Part shown: one piece after another, positions 1 through 14,146 of the stretch | Position numbering within the stretch: the stretch's first letter is position 1 | Layout: each line of letters begins with the position of its first letter | Source of the DNA: Streptomyces sp. NRRL B-1347 | GTDB taxonomy: Bacteria > Actinomycetota > Actinomycetes > Streptomycetales > Streptomycetaceae | NCBI RefSeq assembly: GCF_000720325.1 | Contig: NZ_JOJM01000063.1 | Span: 38,430-102,429 of the forward strand | Length of the DNA: 64,000 nt | Direction: 5' to 3' | Position numbers and translations under genes: made by a program | Notes under the pieces: model-generated | What the model saw: the letters and a program-made list of their open reading frames with translations, nothing else | Databases searched by the model: none | What the model was told of the DNA's origin: nothing

Positions 1-3000
1 AGGCGCGGATGAGGTCCTGGAGCATCAGCGGGAAGGACCAGCCGTCGAACAGCACGTGGTTGACGGTGAACACCAGCTCCGAGAGCTCGTCGCTGCGGAG
101 CACCAGGGCCATGCGCATCATCGGCGGCGCCGCCGGGTCGAAGTGCGCCGTCTGGTCCTCCGCGAGGAGCTTCTCGAAGGCCTCCTCCTGGGCCTGCTCA
201 CCGAGGTCCCGCAGGTCCACGACCTGCCAGGGCAGGTCGACGTGGTCGAGGACCAGCTGGACCTGCTGGCCGGAGGCGCCGGACACGAAGGCGGTACGGA
301 AGTTGGCGTACCGGTCGAGCAGGGTCTGCCCGGCGGCGCGCATCCGCTCCGGGTCCACGTCGCCGGACAGGTGCATGGCGAACTGCACGTGGTAGGCGTC
401 GAAGGAGGTGTCGGCCAGCTGGCTCTGGAAGAGCAGACCGGACTGCGCGTCCGTCATCGGCCAGACGTCCTGGAGGCCCGGGTACTGCTCCTCCCACTGC
501 TCGAGGTCGCGCTGGCGCACCTTGACGAGCGAGACGTCCGAAGGCGTCAGGCCGCCCGCGTCCGGCGTGACCGCGTGCCGGGCGACGCCTTCGAGGGCGG
601 TGTGCCACAGGTCCGCGAGGTCCTGCGCCTCCTCGCGGGCGAGCAGCCCGGCGGGGTAGCTGACGGAGGCGCTGAACTGCGGGCCCTGCGCGGTGTCCAC
701 GACGTAGGAGTTGATCTCCGCCGTCGACAGGGCGGGCATGTCCGCGTCCAGCTCGGCGGCGATGCCCTCCATGTCGGACGCGATGGCCCAGCCACCGCCA
801 CCGCCCGGCTGGTCGCCGTCGGCGAACCGGCCCAGGTAGTTGAAGGTGACCTGCCCTGCCTGGCGCGCCTCCAGGACCTCGGCGGTCTCCGGGTTGAGGT
901 AGCGCAGCAGGCCGTAGCCGATGCCCTTGTCGGGGATGGCGTTGAGCTGCTCCTTGACGGCCTTGATGGCGTGGCCCGCGGAGCGGCCGCCCGCGACGGC
1001 CTCGTCGATGTCGAAGCCGTCGACGTTCAGACGGACCGGGAACATGGTGGTGAACCAGCCGACCGTGCGCGACAGGTCCACACCCGGCGCCGCCGCCTCC
1101 TCACGGCCGTGCCCCTCCAGGCGCAGGAGCAGCGAGGACTCGTCCACGCCGCGCTTCTTGCGCCACTGCGTCAGGGCCAGGGCGAGAGCGGTCAGCAGAC
1201 CGTCGTTGGGCCCGCCGTGGAAGGCCGCGGGCAGCGCCGTCAGGAGCGCCTCCGTGGCCTCGGAGCCGAGACGCAGCTCCACGGACTCCATGGTGCCGCG
1301 CGTGTCCACCGCCGGGTCGATCGGCCGGGAGCCGAGCAGCGGGTCGGGGCCCTCCACGATGTTCTGCCACAGCGTGAGTTCGGCCGTCCGCTCGGGCGAG
1401 GCGGCCTCCTCCGTGACGGCGTGGGCCCAGTGGCGCATCGAGGTGGGCACCGGGGCGAGCTCGGGGGTGCGGCCCTCGCGGACCTGCTCCCAGGCCTCGG
1501 CGAAGTCCGGGACGAGGATCCGCCAGGACACGCCGTCGACCACCAGGTGGTGCAGCACGACGATCAGTCGGCCCGCGGTGTCGGGACCGGCGTCGAACCA
1601 CACGAACCGGGCCATGTCGCCGGCCGCGGGGTTCAGCTCCCGTACGGCGGCGTCGAGCGCGGCCTTCGCCTCGTCGCGCCAGGCCTCGTCCTGCCAGTCG
1701 CCCGTGCTGGGCGTGCGGCGGATCAGCGAGGCCACGTCGACGGTGCCGGGCTCGGCGACCTCGAGACCCGTCTCGCCCGTGGTGACGAGGCGGGCGCGGA
1801 GCATGTCGTGGTGGTCGACGACCGCGGACAGCGTGGCGACGAGACCGCTCTCGTCGATGCCCCGCGGCAGGTTCAGCGCCATCGACATCACGAACCGGTC
1901 GTAGCCGCCGCCCAGTTCGGTGATGTAGCGGGCGATCGGCAGCAGCGGCATGTGGCCGATGCCGCCGCCCTCCAGCTCCTCGCGGACCGGTGCGGCCTGG
2001 CCGCCGGTCGCGGCGGCCACGGCGAGGGCGGCCACCGTACGGCACTCGAAGACCTGCCGCGGCGTGATCTCGATGCCGTGGACGCGGGCCTTGGAGACGA
2101 CCTGGATGGAGCGGATGGAGTCACCGCCGACGGCGAAGAAGTCGTCGTCGATGCCGACCCGCTCCAGGCCGAGGACCTCCGCGTACGCGGCGGCCAGGGC
2201 CTGCTCCTCGGGCGTGCGCGGCGCCTGGTAGGCACCGCCGGGCACCTCGGGCTCGGGCAGTGCGGCCTTGTCGAGCTTGCCGTTCGGCGTCAGCGGGAGT
2301 TCGTCGAGGAGGACGAAGGAGGAGGGCACCATGAACTCCGGCAGGCGGCCCGCGGCGAAGCGGCGCAGTTCCTTGGCGGAGACACCGGCGGTGATGTCGA
2401 AGTCGTCGGCGGCCTCGCGGGCGCCGACCGGGACGACGTAGCCGACGAGCTGCTTGGTGCCGCGGACCTCGCGGACCAGGACGACGACCTGGGCCACGTT
2501 GTGGTGCTCGGCCAGGGCCGCCTCGATCTCGCCGGGCTCGATGCGCAGACCGCGCAGCTTGACCTGGTCGTCGCTGCGGCCCAGGTACTCCAGCTGCCCG
2601 TCCGCGCCCCGGCGCACCACGTCACCCGTGCGGTACATCCGCGAACCCGCCGGACCGTAGGGGTCGGTGACGAACCGCTCGGCGGTCAGGCCGGGGCGGC
2701 CGAGGTAGCCGCGGGCCAGGCTCGGGCCCGCCACGTACAGCTCACCGGGGGTGCCCTCGGGCACCGGAGCCAGCTGCTCGTCGAGCACGCGCACCCGGTT
2801 GTCGGCCACGGCGGTGCCGATCGGGCTGTGGTCGCTGGTCAGCGGGGTGGAGATGGATCCGCAGACGGTGGTCTCGGTGGGGCCGTAGGCGTTGACGAAA
2901 CGCCGCCCCTGCGACCAGGCCGCGGCCAGACCGGGCGGGCAGGCCTCGCCACCGACGGTCACCGTACGCAGCTCGGTCAGGGTCCGCGGGGTGTCGGCGG

Positions 3001-6000
3001 GCAGCGCGGCCAGCACGCTGGGCGGCAGCATCACATGCGTCACCCGGCGCTCGGCCAGCGTACGCACCAGATCGTCACCGACCAGGCGCCGCTCCGCGGG
3101 CACGATCAGGGCCGCGCCGGTGGTCAGGGACTGCACCAGCTCCCAGAACGCGGCATCGAAGCTCGGCGCCGCCACCTGCAGCACCCGCGCGTCCGCGGTG
3201 ATGGCGAGCCGCTCCTGGGTGGAGTGGCTGAGCGCGGCGATGCCCGCGTGCGGCACCGTCACACCCTTGGGCCGGCCCGTCGAACCCGACGTGTAGATGA
3301 CGTACGCGGCGTGCTCCAGACGCAGCCCCGTGGCGGGGGTGGTGTCCGGGGCGGCCTGCCAGGCCGCCCGCACCTCGTCGGTGTCCACGGCTATGACATC
3401 CGTGGCCAGGCCCTCGGGCAGGTCCTCGATCGCGGCCCGGGTCACCAGGAGGGCGGCCGGGGCGGCGTCGTCGACCATGTACGTGATCCGGTCCGCCGGG
3501 TAGTCCAGGTCGACGGGCATGTAGGCGGCGCCCGCCTTCAGGATGCCCAACGCCACCGCGACCTGGTCGGCCGAGCGCGGCATGGCCACCGCCACCTGCT
3601 GCTCCAGACCGATGCCGCGCGCACGGAGCCAGTGCGCGATGCGGTTCGCCCGCGCGTCCAGCTCCGCGTACGACCACGTCACGTCCACCGACTCCACCGC
3701 GAGGGCGTCCGGGGTGGCCTGCACCCGGGCCGCGAACAGCTCGGGGAAGGTGGCCGGTACGGCCACCTGCTCGCCCTGGTCCCTCTCGGCCGCGAGCAGC
3801 TGACGGCGCTCCTCAGGCGTGAGCAGGTCCGCGTAACTGATGCGGTGCGAAGGGTTGGTGACCGCGGTGGTGAGCAGCCGCTGCCAGCGGGTGAGCAGCG
3901 TCTCGATGGTGGAGGCGTCGAACAGCTCGTCGGAGTACTCGGCGGCGACCGAGATGCCCGCGGGCTTGGTCCGGTCCTCGAAGGTCTCGTCCAGGCTGAG
4001 CAGGAGGTCGTAGCGGGCGGTTCCGGTGCCGGAACCGTCGGCCTCCACCTGGAGTCCGGGCAGCTCGAACCGGGCCGCCTCGTTGTTCTGGAGCGCCAGG
4101 GCGATCTGGAACAGCGGGTGGACGGACGGCTGGCGCTCCGGGTTGAGCTTCTCCACCAGGGACTCGAACGGGATGTCCTGGTGGGAGTACGCGGACAGAC
4201 TGGTCTTGCGCACCTGTGCCAGGAGTTCGGCGAAGGTGGGGTCGCCCGAGGTGTCCGTGCGCAGCACCAGCAGGTTCACGAACAGGCCGACCAGGTCCTT
4301 CAGGTTCTCGTCGGTCCGGCCCGCGATGCCACTGCCCACCGAGATGTCGGTGCCCGCGCCGAGGCGGGTCAGCAGGGCCGCCATGGTGCTCTGGAGCACC
4401 ATGAAGGGCGTCGTGCCGGTGGCCTTGGCGAGGTCCGCGATGCCCTGGTGCAGCTCGGCGTCGAGGGTGAAGCGCAGCAGGTCGCCGGTGCCCTTGAGCA
4501 CGGCGGGACGCGGCCGGTCGGTCGGGATGGTGACCTTCTCCGGCAGGCCCGCGAGCTGCTCCGCCCAGTAGGCGTACTGCTTGCTGTACAGGCTGTCCGG
4601 GTCGCTCTCGTCACCGAGCAGCTCGTGCTGCCACAGGGTGTAGTCGGCGTACTGCACCGGCAGTTCGGCCCACTCGGGGGCCGAGCCGCCGACGCGTGCG
4701 GTGTAGGCGGCGGCCAGGTCCTGGGCCAGCGGGGCGTAGGACCAGCCGTCGGCCGCGATGTGGTGGACCACCAGGGACAGGACGGACTCCTGCGGGCCGC
4801 TGCGGAACAGCTGGGCGCGCAGGGGCAGTTCGCTCTCCAGGGCGAAGGCGTACCGGGCGGCCTCGGTGAGGGCCGTGGCCACCTCGTCCTCGCTGTCGAA
4901 GTCGCGCACGGCCAGGGTGACCCGCGCGTCCTCGACGGAGTGGATCCGCTGCTCGGGCTTGCCGTTGACCGCGGGGAAGATCGTGCGCAGGGTCTCGTGG
5001 CGGGCCACGAGGTCGTTCAGCGCCGTCTCCAGGGACGGGATGTCGAGCTCACCGCTCAGCCGGAGCACGATCGGCATGTTGTACGTCGCCGACGGGCCCT
5101 CGAACTGGTCGACGAACCACAGGCGCTGCTGGGCGAAGGAGAGCGGCAGGTGCTCGGGCCGCTCGGTGACGCGGACCAGGGGCGCCTGGGTGCGGACGCT
5201 GCCGTCCAGGTGCGGCACGATCCCCGCCACCGTGGGGTGGGCGAAGAAGGTGCGCAGCTCGACCTCGGCGCCGAGGGTGGCGCGGATGCGGCTGATCAGT
5301 TTGGTGGCGAGCAGCGAGTGACCGCCCAGGTCGAAGAAGTTGTCGTCGACACTGACCCGCTCCAGGTCCAGGACCTCGGCGAACAGGTCGCACAGCAGCT
5401 CTTCCTGGAGGGTGCGCGGGGCCCGGCCGCCGGCCTGCGAGGACAGCTCGGGGGCGGGCAGCGCCCTGCGGTCCAGCTTGCCGTTGGCGGCGAGCGGCAC
5501 GGAGGCGATGGCCACCACGGAGGCGGGCACCAGGTGGGCCGGGAGGCGCTCCTGGAGGTAGCCGCGCAGCGAGCCGACCAGGACACCGATCTGGGTGGCC
5601 GCGGCCGGGTCGCTGGCCAGGTACAGGTCGGCGCGGCGCGACGGGACGAAGCCGCCCCGCACCGGCCGCTCGACGGCGGCGGCGTCGGTCAGGACGACCG
5701 CGTCGAAGCTCTCGCCCGCCGCCGACGACCAGGTCATCAGGACGCTCCAGCCGTGCGCGGCGGCCCACTCGCGCAGGGCCTCCGGGTCCACGGCGGACTC
5801 GGCCGCGGGGGCCGCGTCGACGATCTTGACCTCGGCGGCCCAGTCGGCCTCCTCGATCATCCGGGCGTTGAGGATGCCGGTGACGCGCAGCGCGGGACCG
5901 TCCTGGGCGCGGACCAGCTCCTCCAGGGCGGAGAGCTCGCCGACCTGGCGGGTCCAGTCCACGGCGGGCGCGTCGCTGACGTCGAGCGCGTCCACCGGGT

Positions 6001-9000
6001 CCTTGTGCACGAAGATCTCGTAGCGGTGGCGGGTCAGCTCGTTGTGGGCCTGGCCCGGCTTGAGGCGGATGTCGACCGCGGCCGCGCCGTGCTTCTCGCC
6101 GAACTGGTGGAACCACTCGGGGTCAAGGACCAGTTCGGGCTCGGTGAGGATGGAGCGGGCGATGGCCGCGTGGGCCGCCGTCGGCGCCTCGTTCGGGTAC
6201 TGGGTGCGCTGCACGCCGGTGCGCATCAGGTGCAGCGTGCCCGCGTTGCGGACGTCACCGACCACGATGCGGCCGCCCGGCGCGAGCAGGTCCAGGGCCT
6301 TGGCGAGGACGTCGTCCAGGTAGGCGGCGTGCGGGAAGTACTGGATCACCGAGTTCAGGACGACGGTGTCGAAGTGCCCCCGGGGCAGACCGGTGGTGTC
6401 GTCAGCGGTCTGGTGGCGCAGGGTGACCTTGTCGGCGAAGCCTGCCTGTTCGACCTCCTGGGTGAGTCGGCCGATGACCTGCGAGGACAGGTCGGTGGCC
6501 CAGTACTCCTCGATGTTGTCGTCGTTGAGGAGGTGGCCCATGAGCAGGCCGGAGCCGACGCCGAGTTCGAGGATGCGGCGCGGGCCCTGGCGCAGGATCT
6601 GTGCCACCGCGGCGTCGCGCCAGTCACGCATCTCGTCCAGCGGGATTTCCTCGCCGGTGTAGCTGGAGTTCCAGCCGGTGAAGTCCTCGCCCCATTCGGT
6701 GCCGGTGGCGGAGTAGACCTCGTCGTAGATCTGCTCCCACTCGTCGACCTGCTTGGCGGACTCCTCGATGTACTCGGTGCCGTCCAGGTCCGGGACCACG
6801 TAGGCGACCAGCTGCTTGTCGCCCGGTCCGTCGTGCGGGACCACGACGGCCTGGCCGACGGCCGGGTGCGTGGCCAGGGCGGCCTCGATCTCGGCGGGCT
6901 CGACGCGCACGCCGCGGATCTTGATCTGGTCGTCCTGGCGGCCGACGTACTCGATCTGCCCGTCGGCGTTCCAGCGGGCCAGGTCACCGGTGCGGTACAT
7001 GCGTGCGCCGGCGGGGCCGTAGGGGTCGGCGACGAAGCGCTCGGCGGTCAGTTCGGCCTGGCCGTAGTAGCCGCGGGCGATGTTGCCCGCGACGTACAGC
7101 TCGCCGACCACGCCCGGGGGCAGGGGGGCGAGGCCCGCGCCGAGGATGTAGGTGCGCATGTTGCCCAGCGGCGTGCCGACGGGGGTGTTGTCGACGGCCT
7201 GCCACTCCTGACCCGCCTCGATGGCGAAGGTGGTGGCGTAGAAGGACTCGGTCTGGCCGTAGGCGTTGACGACGCGCACGTCGGGCAGGGTCTCGCGGAT
7301 GCGGTGCACGAGCGTGGCGGGCAGTGCCTCACCGGCGAAGACGACGGTCTCCAGGCCGGTCATGGCGGGCAGGCGCTCGCCCAGCTCGGCGAAGACGGAG
7401 GGCACCGTGTGGATGACGCTCGCCGTCACTTCCTGGCGCTCGGCCAGGACCAGGGCGTCGCGGACCACCTCCATGGTGCCGCCCTGCGCGAGGGTGGTGA
7501 CGACCTCGAAGACCGAGACGTCGAAGTTGACCGACGAATTCGCGAGCATCCGCGTGTCCGCGTCGACACCGACGCGCTCGGCGAGCCGCAGCACGCCGTT
7601 GACCACGTTGGAGTGGCTGATCACCACGCCCTTGGGGGTGCCGGTGGAGCCCGAGGTGTACATCACGTACGCGGCGTTGTGCGGCCGCGCCCGGGTGAAC
7701 TCGCCGCCGTCGGCTGCGCCTTCGAGGTCGAGGTCGCCGAGGAACAGGTTCGGGACGCCGGTCTCGGGCAGCACGCCGACGGTGTCGGCGTCGGTGAGGA
7801 CCAGCTGCGGACGCGCGGTCGACAGAATGTGGTCCAGGCGCGTGCTCGGGTACTTCGGGTCGATTGGCAGATACGCGCCACCGGCCTTGAGAATGCCGAG
7901 CATGCCAGTGACCAGGTCGGCGGAGCGCGGCAGGGCCAGGCCCACCACGGTCTCGGGGCCGACGCCGCGGTTGGCCAGCTCGCGGGCGAGGCGGCTGGAG
8001 CGCACGTCCAGCTCGGCGTAGGTGTACGCCACGTCGCCGTAGGTCACCGCGACCTTGTCCGGCACCAGCGCGGCCTGCCGCTCGAACAGGCCGGGGATGG
8101 TCAGCTCGGGCGTCTCGGCAGCCGTGTCGTTGACCGCGACGAGCAGCTGCTCGCGCTCGGCCGGCTCCAGCAGGTCGATCGAGCCGAACGGGGCCCGCGG
8201 GTCCTCCGCCAGCTGGGCCAGGACGCGGCCCAGGCGCACGGAGATGTCCCGGGCGCGCTCGGTGTCCAGGAGGTGGTGCTGGTGCTGGAGGGTGACCTTC
8301 AGGTGCGGCTCGGCCACCGCGATGACGGTCAGGGGGTAGTGGGTGCCGCTGAGGGGGCTGATGCCGGTCACCGAGATCCCCGCGGCGGAGTACGCCTCGG
8401 ACAGGCCGGCGCTGTCGATCGGGTAGGACTCGAAGACCACCATCGTGTCGAACAGCGCCCGCAGACCGGTGCTCTGGTGCAGGTCGAGCAGGCTGTGGTG
8501 GTGATGGTCGAGGAGGGCGCCCTGGCGGTCCTGGAGCGTGCTCAGGACGCTGCCAAGGGAGGCGCCGGGCGCGCAGTCCACCCGCACCGGCAGGGTGTTG
8601 ATGAACAGGCCCACCATCTCGTCCACGCCCGGCACCTGCGGGGGGCGGCCGGAGACGGTGGCGCCGAACACCACGTCCTGACGGCCGGTCAGACCGGCCA
8701 GGAGCATCGCCCAGGCGCCCTGGACGACGGTGTTGAGGGTCACGCCCAGCTCGCTGGCGCGGCGGGAGAGGGCGCGGGACTGCTCGGCGGTGAGCGGGAC
8801 GTCGATCTGCCCGGCGCCGGTGGACTGGCCCGGCTCGTCGGAGGTGACGGGCAGCAGCAGCGTGGGCTCGTCCACGCCCTCCAGCTCGCGTGCCCAGGCC
8901 TGGGTGGTGGCGTCCTTGTCCTGGCGCGACAGCCAGGTCAGGAAGTCCCGGTAGGTGCCGGGCCTGCCGAGTGCGGAGGCATCGCCTGCCGAGCCGTACA

Positions 9001-12000
9001 GGCGCATCAGGTCCTGCATGAGCAGCGGGATGGACCAGCCGTCGAACAGGGCGTGATGGGCGGTGAAGACCAGCTCCCACGCCTCGGCCGACAGCTTGAC
9101 AAGGGACATCCGCAGCAGCGGGGCCGTGGCCACGGCGAAGCGGGTTTTGTGCTCGGCGGCCAGGAACTGCTTGAGCCGCTCCGCGCGCTCCTGCTCGTCG
9201 AAGGCGCTCAGGTCCTCCTCGTGCCAGGGGAGTTCGACGTGGCTCTGGATGATCTGGACGCGGTCGCCCGCGCTGTCGGTGGTGAACGCGGCCCGCAGGT
9301 TGGGGAAGCGGTCCAGCAGGGCCTGTCCGGCCGCCCGCATCCGCTCCGGCTCGACCGGACCGGCCAGGTGGAAGTCGAACTGCATCTGGTAGGTGTCGAA
9401 GGAAGCACCGGCCAGCTCGGTGTGGAACAGCAGACCTTCCTGCATCGCCGTCAGCGGCAGCACGTCGGTCAGGCCCGCGTACGTCTGCTGCCAGGCGTCC
9501 AGCTCGCCCTGGCCCACCCTCACCAGCGGCACATCGGACGGGGTGAGGCCGCCCGCGGTCGGCTGCGCGGCATGCTGCGCCAGGCCTTCCAGGGCGGTGT
9601 GCCACAGCTCGGCGAGCTCGGTCACCTCGGCCTGGGTGAACAGGCCGGACGGGTAGTCGAGCCGGGCGCTCAGGCGCGGCCCCTGCTCGCTGTCGGCGAC
9701 GTAGGCGGTGACATTCAGCGCGGCCAGGGCCGGCATGGCGGCGTCCAGCTCGGCCACCAGCTCGGTGGTGCCCTCGACCTGGGTGAAGCCCAGGCCGCGC
9801 AGGTTCTCCGGCATGTTCGCCGCACCCGCGTAGTGACCCAGATAGTTGAACGAGATCTGCCCGGTGGCGTACCGCTTGAGGACCTCGGCGGTCTCCGGGT
9901 TGAGGTAGCGCAGCAGGCCGTAGCCGATGCCCTTGTCCGGCACCGCCAGCAGCTGCTCCTTGACCGCCTTGACCGCGGTGCCCGCGGCGGCGCCGCCCGC
10001 GAGTGCCTCGTCCAGGTCGACGCCCGTGATGTCCAGGCGGACGGGGTACATGCTGGTGAACCAGCCCACCGTCCGGGAGAGGTCAGCGCCGGGTGCGGCG
10101 GCTTCCTCGCGGCCGTGGCCCTCCATGCGCAGCAGCAGCGAGTTCGCGGCCGTCTCGTCGATGCCGCGCTGGGTGCGCCACTTGGCGACCGCGAGGGCGA
10201 GCGCGGCGAGCAGACCGTCGTTGACGCCGCCGCGGTAGGCGGCGGGCAGGCTCGTCAGCAGCGCTTCGGTGGCCTTCGCCGACAGGTCCTGGTGGACGTA
10301 CTCGATGGTCGAGACGGTGTCGACGGCCGGGTCGAGCGGGCGGCTGCCCAGGACCGGGTCGGGCCCGGCGACGATGGAACGCCACAGGGCCAGCTCCGCG
10401 CCGCGCTCGGCGGAGGCGGCCTCGTCGGCCAGGGCGTGCGCCCAGCGCCGTGCCGAGGTACCCACCGGCGCAAGATCGGGGGTGCGGCCCTCGCGGATGT
10501 CCTTCCACGCGGCGGCCAGGTCGGGCAGGAGGATGCTCCAGGACACGCCGTCGACGACGAGGTGGTGCAGGACGAGGATCAGTCGTCCGGTGCGCTCCGT
10601 GCCCGCGTCGAACCATACGAACCGGGCCATGACCCCGGCCTCGGCGGCCAGCAGGTCGGCGGCGGCGTCGAGTTCGGCGGCGGCCTGCTCGTGCCAGCCC
10701 TGTGCCCAGGTGCCGTCGCAGGCGACCCGGTGGATCAGGGAAGCGGCGTCCACCGAACCGGCGGCGGACACCTCAAGGCCGGGCCGCGCACCCGTGACCA
10801 GGCGCGAGCGCAGCGCGTCGTGGCGGTCGAGGACCGCCGAGAGGGTGGCGACGAGGGCGGCCTCGTCCATGCCGACCGGCAGGTCGACGGTCATCGACAT
10901 GGTGAACCGGTCGACACCGGTGCCCAGTTCGTCCAGCCAGTGGCCGACCGGCAGGTGCGGCACGAAACCGGTGCCGCCGCCCTCCAGTTCCTGAAGGACC
11001 GGACCGGCCTGGACGCCGCTGGCGGCCTGCTCGGCCAGCTCGGCGACCGTGCGCGACTCGAAGATCTGCCGCGGCGTGACCTCCACGCCCCGGCTCCGGG
11101 CCCGGGCGACCACCTGGATCGAGCGGATGGAGTCACCACCGACGGCGAAGAAGTCGTCGTCGATGCCGACCCGCTCCAGGCCGAGCACGTCGGCGTAGAC
11201 CCCGGCGAGGACCTCCTCCACCGCGTTGCGCGGCGCCCGGTAGTCGCTGCCGGTGAACTCCGGCTCCGGCAGGGCCCTGCGGTCCAGCTTGCCGTTGGGG
11301 TCGAGGGGAAGCCGGTCGAGCATCACGAACACCGACGGCACCATGAACTCCGGCAGTCGGTCGGAGACGAACCTGCGCAGCTCGCGCGAAGACACGGCCG
11401 CGGTGAGGTCGACGTCGACGTCGCCGACGTTCGCCACCTCGCCGGACTCCCACAGCTGCGTGGCCACCACGTAGCCCACCAGCTGGGTGCTGCCCTGATG
11501 CTGGCGGGTGACCACGGCGGCCTTCGCGACACCGGGGTGGGCGGTCAGCGCCGCCTCCACCTCGCCGGGCTCGATGCGGAAGCCGCGCACCTTGACCTGC
11601 GCGTCGTCACGGCCCGCGTACTCCAGCTGACCATCGGCATTCCAGCGCGCCAGGTCACCCGTGCGGTACATGCGGTGGCCGACGGGGCCGTAGGGGTCGG
11701 CGACGAACCGCTCCGCGGTCAAAGAGGCCTGGCCGAAGTAGCCACGCGCCACCTCGCCCGCCACATACAGCTCACCCACGACGCCCGGGGGCACCGGCTT
11801 CAGACCCACACCCAGAACATAGGTGCGCATGTTGCCCAGCGGCACACCGATCGGCGCCCCAGCCGAACCGCTCCAGCCCTCCTCGGCCTGGAACGCCGTC
11901 GCGTAGAACGACTCCGTCTGCCCGTAGGGGTTGATCACGCGGACGCCGGGGATCGCCTCGCGGGCACGCGCCACCAGCGAAGCGGACAGGGCCTCGCCGC

Positions 12001-14146
12001 CGAAGACGACCGCGTCGGCCTGGATCTTCCCGCCCACCTGGTCCAGGAGTTCGGCGAAGACCGACGGAACCGAGCTGATCACACTGCCGTTCCAGCCGCC
12101 CCGCTCGGCGACCACCAGCGCGTCACGCACCACCTCAACCGTGCCGCCCACCGACAGGGTCGTGATGATCTCGAACACCGACACGTCGAAGTTCACCGAC
12201 GTGCCCGCGAGGATCCGCGAGCCGGACTCCAGGCCCACCACCGCGGCCAGGCGCGTGACGCCGTTGACCACGCCGACGTGGGTGACCGCCACGCCCTTGG
12301 GCTTGCCGGTCGAACCGGACGTGTACATCACGAACGCGGTGTTGTGCGGGTGCAGGCCCACCTCGGGGGTGTCCGCCGCGCCGCTGTCCAGGTCCAGCTC
12401 GTCGAGCCGCAGCAGGGGGGCATCACCCGCGGGCAGCACCGACTCCGTCTCGGAATCGGTCAGGATCAGCTGCGGCCGCGCCTCGGCCAGGATGTGACCG
12501 AGGCGGGCGCTGGGGTAGCGCGGGTCGATCGGCACATAGGCCGCACCGGACTTGAGGATGCCCAGCAGCGACGTCACCAGGTCCGCGGTGCGCGGCACCG
12601 CCAGGCCGATGAGCGTCTCGGGGCCCGCGCCGCGCCGGATCAGCTCACGCGCCAGACGGTTGGCGCGCTCATCGAGCTCGCGGTACGTCAGGTCCTGGGT
12701 GTCGGTGGTGACCGCGATCGCGTCGGGGATCAGCGCGGCACGCCGCTCGAAGAGCTGGGCGACGGTGCCCTCAGGCGTTGCCTCCGCGGTCTCGTTGCGC
12801 CCGGCGAACACAGTCTGCTCGGTGGCGGACAGCACGTCCACGGAGCCGATGCGGCTGCCCGGATCGGCCGCCAGGGCCCGCAGGATCCGCAGGAAACGCT
12901 CGCCCATGGCCTCGACGGTGGCCCGGTCGAAGAGGTCGGTGGCGTACTCCAGGGTGCAGTGCACACGGCCCTGCTCATCGGAGGCGAAGTTGAACTCCAG
13001 ATCGAACTTCGACGTCTCGTTGGCGATCGCCTTCAGCGCGACCTTCACGCCCGGCAGGTCCATCTCGACCAGAGCGGTGCTCTGCCAGCTGAACATCACC
13101 TGGAAGAAGGGGTGGTAGGCGGTGGAGCGCTCCGGGTTCAGCGCCTCCACCAGCCGCTCGAAGGGCACGTCCTGGTTCTCGTAGGCGCCCAGCGCCTTGT
13201 CCTGGACACGGTCGAGCACCTGCTCGAAGGTCGGGTTGCCCGACAGGTCGGTGCGCAGCACCCAGGTGTTGACGAAGAAGCCCACCAGGTCGTTGAGCGC
13301 ACTGTCGGTGCGGCCCGCGACGGTCGAGCCGATGGAGACGTCCTCACCGGCACCGAGGTGGTGCAGCAGCATGGCGAGGGTCGACTGCATCATCATCGCG
13401 CGCGTCAGACCGCGCTGGTTGCCCACCGCGTCGACGGCGGCCACGAGCTCGGCGTCGACCGTGAAGACGACGGTGTCGCCCTCGTGGCTGGCCTTCGAGG
13501 GGCGCGGGCGGTCGGTGGGCAGGCGCAGCTGCTGCGGCGCGCCGTCGAGCTCGCGGCGCCAGTAGTCGAGCTGGGTGTGCAGCACGCTGCCGGGGGTGTC
13601 GCCGTCGCCGAGGTACTCGCGCTGCCACAGCGTGTAGTCCTTGTACTGGACAGGCAGTTCGTCCCACGTCGGCGCCTCGGAGCGCGACCGGGCGGTGTAG
13701 GCGGTGGCGAGGTCGCGGCTCAGCGGCGCGATCGACTCGCCGTCGGCGGCGGCGTGGTGCACCACGAGGGCCAGGACGTGGGCGTCGGGGGCGGTGCGCA
13801 GCAACCGTGCCTGCACCGGGATCTCGTGGGAGAGGTCGAAACGGTAGGACGCGGCCTCGGCGAGCGCGGCGTCCAGGCCGTCGGGCGCCACGTCGAGGAC
13901 TGGCAGGTCCGTCAGGAGGTCGTCGGCAGGCTCGATCTGCTGCACGGGCCTGCCCTCGTCGTCCTCGACGAACAGCGTGCGCAGGCTCTCGTGCCGGGTC
14001 ACGACATCGCGCAGCGCCAGGCGCAGGGCGTCCACGTCCAGCGCTCCGTCCAGCTGCAGCACGAACGGAACGTTGTATGTGGCCGACGGGCCCTCGAGCC
14101 GGTCGATGAACCACAGCCGGCGCTGCGCAAAGGACAGAGGGATCAT
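1..14146 (-). CDS. NRPS1: multimodular nonribosomal peptide synthetase, C-terminally incomplete
   Basis: At least 4715 codons, open to the left edge. Domain order read from motifs (approximate residues): C1 1-430 (HHAAADG near 130), A1 445-955, T1 Ser 1006, E1 1045-1510 (HHLVVDG near 1194), C2 1530-1960 (HHALFDG), A2 2000-2895 with an N-methyltransferase inserted at about 2465-2790 (LELGVGSG), T2 Ser 2944, C3 3000-3430 (HHIAADG), A3 3440-3960, T3 Ser 4010, E2 4050-4520, and the start of C4 (NHVLFDG). Modules 1 and 3 therefore give D residues and module 2 an N-methyl residue. Hand alignment to GrsA numbering gives pocket codes DVFSVGPYAK, DVFHVAAYAK and DAWMTGAVCK (terminal Lys assumed). The first resembles codes I recall for piperazate, at low confidence; the others are unassigned. 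The start ATG is preceded by GAGGAGT. C1 begins at residue 1 and looks like an LCL domain, which fits acceptance from the non-epimerising last module of NRPS2. Confidence 0.95.
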   Translation of the reverse strand, partial: MIPLSFAQRRLWFIDRLEGPSATYNVPFVLQLDGALDVDALRLALRDVVTRHESLRTLFVEDDEGRPVQQIEPADDLLTDLPVLDVAPDGLDAALAEAASYRFDLSHEIPVQARLLRTAPDAHVLALVVHHAAADGESIAPLSRDLATAYTARSRSEAPTWDELPVQYKDYTLWQREYLGDGDTPGSVLHTQLDYWRRELDGAPQQLRLPTDRPRPSKASHEGDTVVFTVDAELVAAVDAVGNQRGLTRAMMMQSTLAMLLHHLGAGEDVSIGSTVAGRTDSALNDLVGFFVNTWVLRTDLSGNPTFEQVLDRVQDKALGAYENQDVPFERLVEALNPERSTAYHPFFQVMFSWQSTALVEMDLPGVKVALKAIANETSKFDLEFNFASDEQGRVHCTLEYATDLFDRATVEAMGERFLRILRALAADPGSRIGSVDVLSATEQTVFAGRNETAEATPEGTVAQLFERRAALIPDAIAVTTDTQDLTYRELDERANRLARELIRRGAGPETLIGLAVPRTADLVTSLLGILKSGAAYVPIDPRYPSARLGHILAEARPQLILTDSETESVLPAGDAPLLRLDELDLDSGAADTPEVGLHPHNTAFVMYTSGSTGKPKGVAVTHVGVVNGVTRLAAVVGLESGSRILAGTSVNFDVSVFEIITTLSVGGTVEVVRDALVVAERGGWNGSVISSVPSVFAELLDQVGGKIQADAVVFGGEALSASLVARAREAIPGVRVINPYGQTESFYATAFQAEEGWSGSAGAPIGVPLGNMRTYVLGVGLKPVPPGVVGELYVAGEVARGYFGQASLTAERFVADPYGPVGHRMYRTGDLARWNADGQLEYAGRDDAQVKVRGFRIEPGEVEAALTAHPGVAKAAVVTRQHQGSTQLVGYVVATQLWESGEVANVGDVDVDLTAAVSSRELRRFVSDRLPEFMVPSVFVMLDRLPLDPNGKLDRRALPEPEFTGSDYRAPRNAVEEVLAGVYADVLGLERVGIDDDFFAVGGDSIRSIQVVARARSRGVEVTPRQIFESRTVAELAEQAASGVQAGPVLQELEGGGTGFVPHLPVGHWLDELGTGVDRFTMSMTVDLPVGMDEAALVATLSAVLDRHDALRSRLVTGARPGLEVSAAGSVDAASLIHRVACDGTWAQGWHEQAAAELDAAADLLAAEAGVMARFVWFDAGTERTGRLILVLHHLVVDGVSWSILLPDLAAAWKDIREGRTPDLAPVGTSARRWAHALADEAASAERGAELALWRSIVAGPDPVLGSRPLDPAVDTVSTIEYVHQDLSAKATEALLTSLPAAYRGGVNDGLLAALALAVAKWRTQRGIDETAANSLLLRMEGHGREEAAAPGADLSRTVGWFTSMYPVRLDITGVDLDEALAGGAAAGTAVKAVKEQLLAVPDKGIGYGLLRYLNPETAEVLKRYATGQISFNYLGHYAGAANMPENLRGLGFTQVEGTTELVAELDAAMPALAALNVTAYVADSEQGPRLSARLDYPSGLFTQAEVTELAELWHTALEGLAQHAAQPTAGGLTPSDVPLVRVGQGELDAWQQTYAGLTDVLPLTAMQEGLLFHTELAGASFDTYQMQFDFHLAGPVEPERMRAAGQALLDRFPNLRAAFTTDSAGDRVQIIQSHVELPWHEEDLSAFDEQERAERLKQFLAAEHKTRFAVATAPLLRMSLVKLSAEAWELVFTAHHALFDGWSIPLLMQDLMRLYGSAGDASALGRPGTYRDFLTWLSRQDKDATTQAWARELEGVDEPTLLLPVTSDEPGQSTGAGQIDVPLTAEQSRALSRRASELGVTLNTVVQGAWAMLLAGLTGRQDVVFGATVSGRPPQVPGVDEMVGLFINTLPVRVDCAPGASLGSVLSTLQDRQGALLDHHHHSLLDLHQSTGLRALFDTMVVFESYPIDSAGLSEAYSAAGISVTGISPLSGTHYPLTVIAVAEPHLKVTLQHQHHLLDTERARDISVRLGRVLAQLAEDPRAPFGSIDLLEPAEREQLLVAVNDTAAETPELTIPGLFERQAALVPDKVAVTYGDVAYTYAELDVRSSRLARELANRGVGPETVVGLALPRSADLVTGMLGILKAGGAYLPIDPKYPSTRLDHILSTARPQLVLTDADTVGVLPETGVPNLFLGDLDLEGAADGGEFTRARPHNAAYVMYTSGSTGTPKGVVISHSNVVNGVLRLAERVGVDADTRMLANSSVNFDVSVFEVVTTLAQGGTMEVVRDALVLAERQEVTASVIHTVPSVFAELGERLPAMTGLETVVFAGEALPATLVHRIRETLPDVRVVNAYGQTESFYATTFAIEAGQEWQAVDNTPVGTPLGNMRTYILGAGLAPLPPGVVGELYVAGNIARGYYGQAELTAERFVADPYGPAGARMYRTGDLARWNADGQIEYVGRQDDQIKIRGVRVEPAEIEAALATHPAVGQAVVVPHDGPGDKQLVAYVVPDLDGTEYIEESAKQVDEWEQIYDEVYSATGTEWGEDFTGWNSSYTGEEIPLDEMRDWRDAAVAQILRQGPRRILELGVGSGLLMGHLLNDDNIEEYWATDLSSQVIGRLTQEVEQAGFADKVTLRHQTADDTTGLPRGHFDTVVLNSVIQYFPHAAYLDDVLAKALDLLAPGGRIVVGDVRNAGTLHLMRTGVQRTQYPNEAPTAAHAAIARSILTEPELVLDPEWFHQFGEKHGAAAVDIRLKPGQAHNELTRHRYEIFVHKDPVDALDVSDAPAVDWTRQVGELSALEELVRAQDGPALRVTGILNARMIEEADWAAEVKIVDAAPAAESAVDPEALREWAAAHGWSVLMTWSSAAGESFDAVVLTDAAAVERPVRGGFVPSRRADLYLASDPAAATQIGVLVGSLRGYLQERLPAHLVPASVVAIASVPLAANGKLDRRALPAPELSSQAGGRAPRTLQEELLCDLFAEVLDLERVSVDDNFFDLGGHSLLATKLISRIRATLGAEVELRTFFAHPTVAGIVPHLDGSVRTQAPLVRVTERPEHLPLSFAQQRLWFVDQFEGPSATYNMPIVLRLSGELDIPSLETALNDLVARHETLRTIFPAVNGKPEQRIHSVEDARVTLAVRDFDSEDEVATALTEAARYAFALESELPLRAQLFRSGPQESVLSLVVHHIAADGWSYAPLAQDLAAAYTARVGGSAPEWAELPVQYADYTLWQHELLGDESDPDSLYSKQYAYWAEQLAGLPEKVTIPTDRPRPAVLKGTGDLLRFTLDAELHQGIADLAKATGTTPFMVLQSTMAALLTRLGAGTDISVGSGIAGRTDENLKDLVGLFVNLLVLRTDTSGDPTFAELLAQVRKTSLSAYSHQDIPFESLVEKLNPERQPSVHPLFQIALALQNNEAARFELPGLQVEADGSGTGTARYDLLLSLDETFEDRTKPAGISVAAEYSDELFDASTIETLLTRWQRLLTTAVTNPSHRISYADLLTPEERRQLLAAERDQGEQVAVPATFPELFAARVQATPDALAVESVDVTWSYAELDARANRIAHWLRARGIGLEQQVAVAMPRSADQVAVALGILKAGAAYMPVDLDYPADRITYMVDDAAPAALLVTRAAIEDLPEGLATDVIAVDTDEVRAAWQAAPDTTPATGLRLEHAAYVIYTSGSTGRPKGVTVPHAGIAALSHSTQERLAITADARVLQVAAPSFDAAFWELVQSLTTGAALIVPAERRLVGDDLVRTLAERRVTHVMLPPSVLAALPADTPRTLTELRTVTVGGEACPPGLAAAWSQGRRFVNAYGPTETTVCGSISTPLTSDHSPIGTAVADNRVRVLDEQLAPVPEGTPGELYVAGPSLARGYLGRPGLTAERFVTDPYGPAGSRMYRTGDVVRRGADGQLEYLGRSDDQVKLRGLRIEPGEIEAALAEHHNVAQVVVLVREVRGTKQLVGYVVPVGAREAADDFDITAGVSAKELRRFAAGRLPEFMVPSSFVLLDELPLTPNGKLDKAALPEPEVPGGAYQAPRTPEEQALAAAYAEVLGLERVGIDDDFFAVGGDSIRSIQVVSKARVHGIEITPRQVFECRTVAALAVAAATGGQAAPVREELEGGGIGHMPLLPIARYITELGGGYDRFVMSMALNLPRGIDESGLVATLSAVVDHHDMLRARLVTTGETGLEVAEPGTVDVASLIRRTPSTGDWQDEAWRDEAKAALDAAVRELNPAAGDMARFVWFDAGPDTAGRLIVVLHHLVVDGVSWRILVPDFAEAWEQVREGRTPELAPVPTSMRHWAHAVTEEAASPERTAELTLWQNIVEGPDPLLGSRPIDPAVDTRGTMESVELRLGSEATEALLTALPAAFHGGPNDGLLTALALALTQWRKKRGVDESSLLLRLEGHGREEAAAPGVDLSRTVGWFTTMFPVRLNVDGFDIDEAVAGGRSAGHAIKAVKEQLNAIPDKGIGYGLLRYLNPETAEVLEARQAGQVTFNYLGRFADGDQPGGGGGWAIASDMEGIAAELDADMPALSTAEINSYVVDTAQGPQFSASVSYPAGLLAREEAQDLADLWHTALEGVARHAVTPDAGGLTPSDVSLVKVRQRDLEQWEEQYPGLQDVWPMTDAQSGLLFQSQLADTSFDAYHVQFAMHLSGDVDPERMRAAGQTLLDRYANFRTAFVSGASGQQVQLVLDHVDLPWQVVDLRDLGEQAQEEAFEKLLAEDQTAHFDPAAPPMMRMALVLRSDELSELVFTVNHVLFDGWSFPLMLQDLIRA